In this document: positions 1 to 6,378 of the stretch, one piece after another
Numbering within the stretch: position 1 is the stretch's first letter
How the letters are laid out: each line of letters starts with the position of its first letter
Assembly: GCA_947311745.1 (NCBI GenBank)
Contig: CAMZLT010000227.1
Location: 1-12,374, forward strand
Origin: an uncultured Flavobacteriaceae bacterium
Lineage (GTDB): Bacteria; Bacteroidota; Bacteroidia; Flavobacteriales; Flavobacteriaceae
Direction of reading: 5' to 3'
Length of the DNA stretch: 12,374 nt
The notes under the pieces: model-generated
What the model was told of the DNA's origin: nothing
What the model saw: only the letters and a program-made list of their open reading frames with translations
Database searches by the model: none
Position numbers and translations under genes: made by a program

Positions 1-407
1 AAAATGGAGAATTGTATAAAATTTACCAACAGCAAAATGCTTTACGTCAGCAATTTCAAGATTTAATGAATCAAGCAGGAAAACAAGGAAATGCAGGAAA
101 TAAAGCCTTAAAACAAATGGAAGAATTAGAAAAAATGCTTTTAGATAAAGGAATTTCTAATGAAGTAATACAAAAAATGCAAAATTTAAAACACGAGTTA
201 TTAAAATTAGATAGAGCTTTATTTGAACAAGGAGAGGATACTAAACGAAAAGCGGATACAAATAAAAAAAAATATGAATTACGTAACATAAAAGATATAC
301 AAACTAAAAAATTATATTTTAATCCAAATGAAATATTAAACCGACAAGCATTACCTTTGCGATCTAATTATAAGAAAAAAGTACAAGAATATTTTTCTAA
401 ACCATAA
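1..407 (+). CDS. C-terminal end of a large DUF4175-like protein (5' truncated by window)
   Basis: The frame is open from the first base of the window (Asn-Gly-Glu-Leu-Tyr-Lys...), so the gene starts upstream and only about the last 134 residues are visible. What can be seen is a highly charged, Gln/Lys-rich, helix-forming segment with a Gly-rich interruption (GKQGNAGNKALKQ), then a region ending in NRQALPLRSNYKKKVQEYF. I recognise this ending from memory as the C-terminus of the roughly 1,100-residue DUF4175 membrane-anchored proteins of Flavobacteriia, which commonly precede ybeY. The function of that family is not known to me. The stop lies 6 nt before the ybeY start, which suggests co-transcription. 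A TTG at position 12 is in frame but is unlikely to be a real start, because coding sense continues upstream of it. Confidence 0.72.
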   Translation, partial: NGELYKIYQQQNALRQQFQDLMNQAGKQGNAGNKALKQMEELEKMLLDKGISNEVIQKMQNLKHELLKLDRALFEQGEDTKRKADTNKKKYELRNIKDIQTKKLYFNPNEILNRQALPLRSNYKKKVQEYFSKP

Positions 408-413
408 TTTTAT

Positions 414-830
414 ATGATTTATTATAATTTTGAAACCGATTTTCATTTAGAAAATCAATATAAAATATCTAATTGGATTGCAAAAACTATTCTATCTGAA
501 GGTTGTAAATTGATAGAAATATCTTATATTTTTTGTAATGATGAATATCTTTTAGAAAAAAATATTCAGTTTTTAAATCACGATACTTTAACCGATATTA
601 TTAGTTTTGATTATAGTGTTGGTAAGCAAATTTCTGGTGATATTTTTATATCTATTGAACGTGTAAAAGAAAATGCAAAACTTTTTAAAACCGATTTTTT
701 AAACGAAGTACATCGTGTTATAATTCATGGTGTTTTACATTATTGTGGTTATAAAGATAAAACAGAATCTGATGCTAAACTAATGCGTGAAAAGGAAAAT
801 AAATACCTTAAAATTTTAGATAATTTTTAA
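414..830 (+). CDS. ybeY: YbeY, rRNA maturation endoribonuclease (Bacteroidota variant)
   Basis: YbeY is a metal-dependent single-strand endoribonuclease of the UPF0054 family, acting in 16S rRNA 3' maturation and 70S quality control in the cytoplasm. The 138-residue length fits the family. Visible motifs are TDIISFDY at residues 60-67 (the family's TDVLSFP strand) and the metal-site helix HGVLHYCGYKD at 105-115. The two helix histidines H105 and H109 are present. The usual third ligand of HxxxHxxxxxH is Asp115 here, and the basic residue normally found before TDVLSF is absent (QFLNHD, residues 52-57). From memory both changes are usual in Bacteroidota and do not indicate a dead enzyme. It starts 6 nt after the DUF4175-like gene, and its stop codon directly abuts a perfect parS site. 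Identification is firm; the exact chemistry of the altered metal site is uncertain. Confidence 0.93.
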   Translation: MIYYNFETDFHLENQYKISNWIAKTILSEGCKLIEISYIFCNDEYLLEKNIQFLNHDTLTDIISFDYSVGKQISGDIFISIERVKENAKLFKTDFLNEVHRVIIHGVLHYCGYKDKTESDAKLMREKENKYLKILDNF

Positions 831-846
831 TGTTTCACGTGAAACA
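831..846. promoter_or_regulatory. parS: parS centromere site 1 (perfect TGTTTCACGTGAAACA)
   Basis: A perfect 16-bp palindrome identical to the bacterial parS consensus bound by the ParB/Spo0J helix-turn-helix domain. It begins at the first base after the ybeY stop codon. Together with site 2 it brackets the gene-free leader of mnmG. The sequence match is directly visible; ParB binding is inferred from established knowledge of the consensus. Confidence 0.93.
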
Positions 847-1088
847 AATTTTATATTTTTTTAAAAACGACTATTTTATATATAAACATAAATCGCAAAG
901 TGTTTCTATAATAAAGTTTGTTTGCACGTGATATTCTAATACTTGTTTTTGTATGTATTATAATTAATATTTATGTCTGCAGATCTCAAAATTGTGTAAG
1001 ATTGATACTAATATATATTTAACTTTTGTGTGAAAATCTTTACGTATTTATGGTATTAAACATTATTACTATATCTTTGCAATCTTAA
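847..1088. other. AT-rich gene-free spacer between parS sites 1 and 2
   Basis: About 240 nt with no credible open reading frame, no tRNA-like cloverleaf and no strong hairpin terminator on either strand. It carries the predicted mnmG -7 element near its right end and one degenerate CACGTG core at 925-930 that I do not count as parS. It may serve as a ParB loading and spreading zone and as the mnmG leader; nothing further can be supported. Confidence 0.5.
1072..1079 (+). promoter_or_regulatory. Predicted mnmG promoter, Bacteroidota -7 element (TATCTTTG)
   Basis: TATCTTTG matches the TAnnTTTG -7 consensus of the Bacteroidota housekeeping sigma factor exactly. No convincing TTG -33 element is seen 17-23 nt upstream (the stretch there reads TTTATGG). 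Transcription would be expected to start around 1085-1087, immediately before parS site 2, giving a leader of about 35 nt for mnmG. Confidence 0.5.
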
Positions 1089-1104
1089 TGTTTCACGTGA
1101 AACA
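1089..1104. promoter_or_regulatory. parS: parS centromere site 2 (perfect TGTTTCACGTGAAACA)
   Basis: A second perfect 16-bp parS palindrome, starting 258 nt after site 1 and ending 15 nt before the mnmG start codon. It shares TTAA before and A after the core with site 1. It lies just at or after the predicted transcription start of mnmG, so bound ParB could influence mnmG expression (inference). Confidence 0.93.
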
Positions 1105-1119
1105 ATAAAATTATTTTAC

Positions 1120-2997
1120 ATGAGTATATTTCAAACTAATTACGATGTTATTGTGGTAGGGGGTGGTCATGCAGGTTCAGAAGCTGCCGCATCTGCTGCA
1201 AATCTTGGTGCAAAGACTTTATTGATTACAATGAGTTTGCAAAATATTGCTCAAATGAGTTGTAATCCTGCTATGGGAGGAATTGCAAAAGGACAAATTG
1301 TGCGTGAAATTGACGCTTTAGGTGGTTATAGTGGTATAATTACCGATAATACAGCTATACAGTTTAAAATGTTAAATAAATCTAAAGGACCTGCGATGTG
1401 GAGTCCAAGGGCACAATCCGATAGAATGCGTTTTGCTGAAGCTTGGCGTTGGCAGTTAGAGAATATTCCTAATTTAGATATGTATCAAGATAGTGTAAAT
1501 GGTTTGCTTTTTGATAACGATGTAGTTGTTGGAGTAAAAACAACTTTAGGATTAAAAATATATTCTAAAACAGTTATTATTACAGCAGGAACTTTTTTAA
1601 ATGGATTAATTCATATTGGTGAAAAGACTTTCGGTGGTGGTAGAGCAGGAGAACGTGCTTCGGTTGGTATTACCGAGGATTTAGTTAAAATGGGTTTTGA
1701 ATCTGGTAGAATGAAAACAGGTACACCACCACGAGTAGATGCACGATCTTTAGATTTTTCTAAAATGATTGAGCAACCTGGTGATGAAAATCCACAAAAA
1801 TTTTCTTTTTTAGATACAACAAAACCACTTATAAAGCAAAAATCTTGTTATATGACTTATACAAGTAATGAGGTGCATAATTTGTTACGTGAAGGTTTTG
1901 ATCGTTCGCCAATGTTTAATGGTAGAATTCAGAGTATTGGTCCGAGATATTGTCCTAGTATTGAAGATAAAATCGATAGATTTGCTTCTAAAGAAAGACA
2001 TCAAATGTTTATTGAGCCAGAGGGATGGTTTACTAATGAAATATATGTAAACGGATTTTCAACTTCCTTACCAGAAGATATTCAAGCTAAAGCGTTGCGA
2101 CAGGTAGCAGGTTTTGAAAATGTAAAATTTTATCGTTTTGGTTATGCAATTGAATATGATTATTTTCCGCCAACACAATTAAAGTATTCTTTAGAAACTA
2201 AATTAATTAAAAATTTATTTTTTGCAGGACAAATTAATGGTACAACAGGTTATGAAGAAGCAGCAGCACAAGGCTTAATTGCAGGAATTAATGCAGCACG
2301 GAAAACCCAAGAAAAGGATGCTTTTATATTAAATAGAGATGAAGCTTATATTGGTGTTTTAATTGACGATTTGATTACTAAAGGAACAGAAGAACCATAT
2401 CGTATGTTTACTTCACGTGCAGAGTATAGAACTTTGTTGCGTCAAGATAATGCAGATATTCGTTTGACCGAAAAATCTTATAAAATAGGCTTAGCTAGTG
2501 AAAAGCGTTTAAAAAGAGTGGAGGAGAAGTTACAAAAAACAGAAAATTTTATTTCTTTTCTTAAAAAGACAAGTATTAAGCCAGAAGAAGTAAATTCTAT
2601 TTTAGAATCTAAAAATTCTGCTTTAGTAAAGCAATCTATGAAAATGTATAAGCTAGCTACTCGTCCGCAATTGAATTTTGAAGATGTTAAAAAATTTCCT
2701 AGTGTTAAAGAGTTTATTGAAGTTAATAAAATGGATGATGAAATTGTAGAACAAACTGAAGTTCAAGTTAAATATGCAGGTTATATAAATAAAGAGTTAA
2801 GTAATGTGCGTAAAACACAACGTTTAGAAAATGTAAAAATACCTTTAAATTTTAATTATACAAAGGTTGCTTCGATAAGTACCGAAGCAAAACAGAAGCT
2901 TACTAAAATCCAACCTGAAACTATTGCACAAGCAAGTAGGATTTCAGGTGTTTCACCAAGCGATATATCCATATTGTTAATACATTTAGGTGTATAA
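1120..2997 (+). CDS. mnmG: MnmG (GidA), tRNA uridine-34 5-carboxymethylaminomethyl synthesis flavoprotein
   Basis: MnmG binds FAD and NADH and, with the GTPase MnmE (not in this window), installs the 5-carboxymethylaminomethyl group on U34 of tRNAs reading split codon boxes. The 625-residue length is normal for the long MnmG type. Visible are the Rossmann dinucleotide motif VVGGGHAGSEAA (residues 12-23), the family signature CNPAMGGIAKGQ (48-59), MKTGTPPRVDARSLDF (198-213), the second conserved cysteine in GPRYCPSIEDK (Cys278, matching the Cys47/Cys277 pair of E. coli as Cys48/Cys278), the FAD-contact segment GYEEAAAQGLIAGINAA (377-393), FTSRAEYR (430-437) and the C-terminal ISGVSPSDISILLIHL region that contacts MnmE. 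The start at 1120 puts the Rossmann fold close to the N-terminus as expected. The gene is bracketed by two parS sites on each side and has its own predicted promoter. Confidence 0.98.
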   Translation: MSIFQTNYDVIVVGGGHAGSEAAASAANLGAKTLLITMSLQNIAQMSCNPAMGGIAKGQIVREIDALGGYSGIITDNTAIQFKMLNKSKGPAMWSPRAQSDRMRFAEAWRWQLENIPNLDMYQDSVNGLLFDNDVVVGVKTTLGLKIYSKTVIITAGTFLNGLIHIGEKTFGGGRAGERASVGITEDLVKMGFESGRMKTGTPPRVDARSLDFSKMIEQPGDENPQKFSFLDTTKPLIKQKSCYMTYTSNEVHNLLREGFDRSPMFNGRIQSIGPRYCPSIEDKIDRFASKERHQMFIEPEGWFTNEIYVNGFSTSLPEDIQAKALRQVAGFENVKFYRFGYAIEYDYFPPTQLKYSLETKLIKNLFFAGQINGTTGYEEAAAQGLIAGINAARKTQEKDAFILNRDEAYIGVLIDDLITKGTEEPYRMFTSRAEYRTLLRQDNADIRLTEKSYKIGLASEKRLKRVEEKLQKTENFISFLKKTSIKPEEVNSILESKNSALVKQSMKMYKLATRPQLNFEDVKKFPSVKEFIEVNKMDDEIVEQTEVQVKYAGYINKELSNVRKTQRLENVKIPLNFNYTKVASISTEAKQKLTKIQPETIAQASRISGVSPSDISILLIHLGV

Positions 2998-3017
2998 CTT
3001 AAATACTTACTTTAATT

Positions 3018-3033
3018 TGTTTCACGTGAAACA
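3018..3033. promoter_or_regulatory. parS: parS centromere site 3 (perfect TGTTTCACGTGAAACA)
   Basis: A third perfect 16-bp parS palindrome in the 54-nt gap between the mnmG stop and the methyltransferase start, ending 18 nt before that start codon. Sites 3 and 4 form a close pair whose start positions are 102 nt apart. Confidence 0.93.
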
Positions 3034-3051
3034 TTATATTTTGTTGTTTTT

Positions 3052-3954
3052 ATGAATGCATTTTCTCCTATAAATAAAGCAAACACTTTAAATAAATTTT
3101 TAAAGTGTACCGATTTTACAGTTTCACGTGAAACATTTACTTTGTTGGTAGATAAGGAATCTGAAATTTTAATAACTTCGCCACAGCCAAGTTTAGAAAA
3201 ATTACCAAGTTATTACGAAAGTTCAGAATATATTTCGCATACCGATTCTAAAAAATCGCTGTTTGATAAAGTATATCAAATAGTAAAAAAACATACTATT
3301 TCTAAAAAAACAAAATTAGTTAAATCTTTACTTGAGCATACCAATTTAAATAACGCAAAACCAAAAATATTAGATATTGGTTGCGGAACAGGTGATTTTT
3401 TGGTTGCTTGTGATAAAAAAGGATTTGAAGTTTTTGGTGTAGAGCCAAGTGTAAATGCTAAAAACATTGCAAAGCAAAAAATAATTAAAACGGATTTCAA
3501 TATTAAAAATTCTATTTTTGATTTAGATACAGATATAAAATATGATGTTATAACAATGTGGCATGTTTTAGAGCATGTACCAGATTTAGAAAAATATATT
3601 TTAAAACTAAAAAGTTTATTACAACCAAACGGAATTTTAATTATAGCAGTACCAAATTATAAATCGTATGATGCAAAATATTATAAAGAATTTTGGGCAG
3701 CTTATGATGTGCCAAGACACCTTTGGCATTTTTCAAAAAAATCTATTTCTTTATTGTTTAATAAAGTTGCTATGCAAGTAGAATTTATTTATCCAATGAA
3801 ATTTGATTCCTTTTATGTTAGTTTACTTTCAGAAAAATATAAAACAGGAAAATCTAATTTTGTAAGAGCATTTTATATTGGATTTTTATCAAACACTAAA
3901 GCAAGATCAAAAAAAGAATATTCTTCATTGATTTATGTACTTAAAAACAGATAA
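3052..3954 (+). CDS. Class I SAM-dependent methyltransferase (Methyltransf_23 type), contains an internal parS
   Basis: A 300-residue protein with a Rossmann-type methyltransferase core. SAM-binding motif I is ILDIGCGTGDF (residues 106-116), followed by an acidic residue at the end of strand 2 (FGVEPS, 128-133), motif DVITMWHVLEHV (165-176), and the post-core LLQPNGILIIAVPN strand (189-202). The tail AAYDVPRHLWHFSKKSI (216-232) is typical of Methyltransf_23 enzymes acting on small or lipid-like substrates, but the substrate cannot be told from sequence. The N-terminal approximately 80 residues precede the core and contain ITSPQPSLEKLPSYYESSEY (41-60), which I recall as conserved in flavobacterial orthologues. 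Residues Val24-Thr28 are encoded by a parS palindrome. The ATG at 3052 is the first in frame after mnmG; a shorter start cannot be excluded. No signal peptide or membrane segment is seen. Confidence 0.88.
   Translation: MNAFSPINKANTLNKFLKCTDFTVSRETFTLLVDKESEILITSPQPSLEKLPSYYESSEYISHTDSKKSLFDKVYQIVKKHTISKKTKLVKSLLEHTNLNNAKPKILDIGCGTGDFLVACDKKGFEVFGVEPSVNAKNIAKQKIIKTDFNIKNSIFDLDTDIKYDVITMWHVLEHVPDLEKYILKLKSLLQPNGILIIAVPNYKSYDAKYYKEFWAAYDVPRHLWHFSKKSISLLFNKVAMQVEFIYPMKFDSFYVSLLSEKYKTGKSNFVRAFYIGFLSNTKARSKKEYSSLIYVLKNR
3120..3135. promoter_or_regulatory. parS: parS centromere site 4 inside a coding sequence (15/16 match)
   Basis: AGTTTCACGTGAAACA matches parS at 15 of 16 positions. The only change is the outermost left base, which is the wobble base of Thr23. 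The other 15 bases are read exactly in frame as Val24-Ser-Arg-Glu-Thr28 of the methyltransferase. The 14-bp inner palindrome is intact, so ParB binding is still likely. Confidence 0.87.
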
Positions 3955-4154
3955 TATTTATTTTAAAGGGTGTTTTTTATTTATTTTATTTTATAGGCGT
4001 AGTAATATTATTATTTTATAATAACGTCTTAAAACGCGTATTTTAACACTGTTTTTCATTTGTATTATTTATATTTTTTATTTTAGTATAAATTTTACTT
4101 ATAATAAATTACTATAATTTTTTATAAGTACCTTTGCTATATAAAATTTGATAA
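3955..4154. other. AT-rich intergenic region before the PNPOx-like lipoprotein
   Basis: This 200-nt gap has no reading frame of note. It holds T-rich stretches after the methyltransferase without a clear GC stem, so no confident terminator. A weak AT inverted repeat lies at 4029-4046 (TTAAAA, 6-nt loop CGCGTA, TTTTAA), and a promoter-like -7 element is present at its right end. Confidence 0.45.
4129..4136 (+). promoter_or_regulatory. Predicted -7 promoter element (TACCTTTG) for the PNPOx-like lipoprotein gene
   Basis: TACCTTTG is an exact TAnnTTTG match, 18 nt before the ATG at 4155. That would place the transcript start around 4142-4144 and leave a very short leader. No TTG -33 partner is evident. 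Confidence 0.45.
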
Positions 4155-4691
4155 ATGAAATATTTAATTGTTTTTATTTTTATGATTTTGGTTTCTTGTA
4201 ATGTAAAAAACCAAAAAAAAATATATCGGAAAAAATTCACAAAAGAGGAAAAGCATATTCTTAAAGTATCTAAAGATATTATAAAATCTGCTTATTTTAC
4301 AAGTTTAATTACCCTTGATGAAAATTTACAAGCAAGAGCAAGAATAGTAGAACCTTTTGCTCCTGAAAATAATTTTATAATTTGGATGGCTACGAATCCA
4401 AAATCACGAAAAGTTTTTCAAATAAAAAGAAATTCTAAAGTTACCTTGCATTATTTTGATAAGAGTAAATTAGCATATGTTTCTTTAATGGGAAATGCTT
4501 TTTTAATAAATGATGCGAATAAAAAAAAAGAAATTTGGAAAGAAGGTTGGGAAAAATTCTATCCTAATAAAAAAACCGATTATTTACTTATTAAATTTAT
4601 TCCTAATAGCTTAGAGATGATAAGTATTACCGATAATTTTACGGGTGATAAGAATACTTGGATGCCTCATCGTGTAGTTTTACGAGAGTAA
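4155..4691 (+). CDS. Lipoprotein with pyridoxamine 5'-phosphate oxidase-like (split-barrel flavin-binding) domain
   Basis: The 178-residue product starts with a lipoprotein signal peptide: Lys2, a hydrophobic core, and lipobox LVSC with Cys15 as the predicted lipidated residue. No acidic run follows the Cys, so the surface-export signal known in some Bacteroidota lipoproteins is not evident. The mature part resembles the general stress protein 26 / PNPOx-like split barrel: YFTSLITLDENLQARARIVEPFA (residues 47-69) matches the first strands, where xARxV is the usual cofactor-contacting turn. WMATNPKSRKVFQIKRNSKVTLHYFD (83-108) and YVSLMGNAFLINDANKKKEIWKEGWEKFYP (113-142) match the second barrel half and the following helix. 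Members bind FMN, FAD, F420 or heme; the ligand here is unknown. Enzyme activity is not claimed. It has its own predicted promoter and converges on the MscS gene with a 12-nt gap. The fold assignment is fairly sure. Confidence 0.78.
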   Translation: MKYLIVFIFMILVSCNVKNQKKIYRKKFTKEEKHILKVSKDIIKSAYFTSLITLDENLQARARIVEPFAPENNFIIWMATNPKSRKVFQIKRNSKVTLHYFDKSKLAYVSLMGNAFLINDANKKKEIWKEGWEKFYPNKKTDYLLIKFIPNSLEMISITDNFTGDKNTWMPHRVVLRE

Positions 4692-4703
4692 TTTTATATT
4701 ATA

Positions 4704-6362
4704 CTAATCCTCATCATTTTGTGTTATTTTACTTGTAGTATTAGTATTACTATTTTTCAACTCTTTGGTAAGTAAATTTATTTCTTTTTTAATGTTTTCT
4801 ATTTCTTTTTGGTAGTTTATTTCAATAGATTTTTTTTCAGGAAACTGCTCAATCATAACGGTTGTTGATGGAAAAGCAAAATCAATTCCAATAATGGAAG
4901 CAAGTTTTACAATACTTAGGTGTAAGTTGTGTTTTGCTTGTTGTTCGGTGCTCCAATCGTTTACATTAAAATAGATATTTAGCATAATGTTTAAGGCAGA
5001 ATCACCAAAACCACTAAAAGCAACATCAAAATTATCTTTTTTTGTGTTTGGATGTGCTTTTATAAGCTCTTTTAAACCCTCTATAAAAGTTTCTATTAAT
5101 TTTGGTGGGGTATCATATCGAATTCCTAATTCTGTTTGATAACGCCTAAATAAACGTAATCCTTTATTATTTATAACAATTTCAGATAATTTGCTATTGG
5201 TTATTTGATATATGGAAGTATCGGCAGCTCTAATTCGCGAAGATCTAAAACCAACTTGCTCAACAGTTCCTTGTAATTCAGAAGTTTCTATCCAATCACC
5301 AATATGAAATGGTTTATCTAAAAATATCATAAAGGTTCCTATGAGATTTTTAACAGTATCTTGTGATGCTAGTGCTATTGCTAAACCTCCGATAGATGCA
5401 CCTGCTAGGACACTCGCAGGAGAGACCCCAAAAAGAGTAAGCATTTTTAAAACACCTAAAAAGATTACTATTCCTGTTAAAAAATGGGTGAGAATTGGTA
5501 CTAATTGATCGTCTAATTTTATATGTGTTCGTCTAGTATGTTCTGCATAAAATATCATTAGTAATTTTACTAATTTTAAAAAGATAAAAATCCATAGTAA
5601 TATTTGTGCTGCATTAAAACCAATAAATAAAAATTCATTAGAAGTTAAACCTAATTGTAAAGTTGGAGTAATTCTTTTAATAATACTAATTAAAAATAAT
5701 AAAACTAGAGGTCTAGATATTTTTTTTATGGTTTTTAAAACTTTTTCACTAGAGTTTTTTGTTAGTAAATGTTGAATTTTTTTAAGTATAAAATAAACTA
5801 TTTTATTAAAAATAAAAAAGAATATAAATCCAAAAATTATCAAACCAATTAAACCTAAATACTGCCATAATTTAACACCAAATATGGTGTTATTACCGTA
5901 TTTTGGAATTACTTTTTGTAGCCATGCAATTTGCCAAGGAAAGGTTTCTTTATATAAATCGTCAATTATTAAAACGGTTTCTCTAGAATAGAGCCATTTA
6001 TCACCATATTTTTCTACGGAAACTTGCGGTAGTCTAATAGGAAATAACACATATCTTTTTCCTATTTTATACGCAGTTGTATCGGTAAAATTTTTATCTG
6101 TAGGTACTTTACTAAAGTTTACTTTTAATCCTTTTCCGTCTAATATTTTTTTAAGTTTTATAGCTTTATTGATTGCTTCATCATTTTTTAGACCATAAAT
6201 TGTCTTAGCAGCTTTTTTTGGTTGATAAGATTTATCTTGTAAAAAATACAAATGTGTATAAATAGTTGCATTTGGACTGCTTAAATCTACTTTTGATTGG
6301 GTTTGTGAAAAACTTAAAAATTGCGTTAAAAATACGCTAATTAGTGTTACAATATATTTCAT
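4704..6362 (-). CDS. MscS-family mechanosensitive ion channel with N-terminal extracytoplasmic region
   Basis: The predicted product is 552 residues, counted from the ATG at 6362. I chose this start because the protein then begins with a clean signal peptide (MKYIVTLISVFLTQFLSFSQ). An in-frame ATG at 6404 would add 14 polar residues ahead of it and overlap the upstream gene. In order: a soluble region (about 21-165), transmembrane helices near 168-193, 217-233, 244-273 and 287-312, then the MscS pore helix and beta domain GVSPASVLAGASIGGLAIAL...GDWI (312-358), VGFRSSRIR (370-378), an alpha/beta cytoplasmic part and a predicted coiled coil (512-537). The channel opens under membrane tension to release solutes in hypo-osmotic shock. 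It is the second gene of a - strand pair, 16 nt after the ABC ATPase stop. The role of the N-terminal domain is unknown. It is much longer than E. coli MscS (286 residues). Confidence 0.92.
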   Translation of the reverse strand: MKYIVTLISVFLTQFLSFSQTQSKVDLSSPNATIYTHLYFLQDKSYQPKKAAKTIYGLKNDEAINKAIKLKKILDGKGLKVNFSKVPTDKNFTDTTAYKIGKRYVLFPIRLPQVSVEKYGDKWLYSRETVLIIDDLYKETFPWQIAWLQKVIPKYGNNTIFGVKLWQYLGLIGLIIFGFIFFFIFNKIVYFILKKIQHLLTKNSSEKVLKTIKKISRPLVLLFLISIIKRITPTLQLGLTSNEFLFIGFNAAQILLWIFIFLKLVKLLMIFYAEHTRRTHIKLDDQLVPILTHFLTGIVIFLGVLKMLTLFGVSPASVLAGASIGGLAIALASQDTVKNLIGTFMIFLDKPFHIGDWIETSELQGTVEQVGFRSSRIRAADTSIYQITNSKLSEIVINNKGLRLFRRYQTELGIRYDTPPKLIETFIEGLKELIKAHPNTKKDNFDVAFSGFGDSALNIMLNIYFNVNDWSTEQQAKHNLHLSIVKLASIIGIDFAFPSTTVMIEQFPEKKSIEINYQKEIENIKKEINLLTKELKNSNTNTTSKITQNDED

Positions 6363-6378
6363 TTTATAGTTTTTAGTA

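Noticed and set aside
12..14. TTG as the true start of the first gene
   Set aside because: The frame is open to the window edge and the upstream residues (Asn-Gly-Glu) fit the family, so the gene is cut by the window rather than starting here.
71..289. 72-codon - strand reading frame opposite the DUF4175-like end
   Set aside because: It is Phe/Ser/Cys-rich complement of Lys/Gln/Glu-rich coding DNA; the + frame continues from outside the window and fits a known family ending.
831..1119. Small RNA or riboswitch in the mnmG leader
   Set aside because: Apart from the two parS palindromes no conserved fold or GC stem is visible; the palindromes are better explained as ParB sites than as hairpins or terminators, as they lack T-runs.
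2414..2419. CACGTG core inside mnmG as a fifth parS
   Set aside because: The flanks do not match the parS arms, and the bases encode part of the universally conserved TSRAEYR motif, so the core is explained by the protein.
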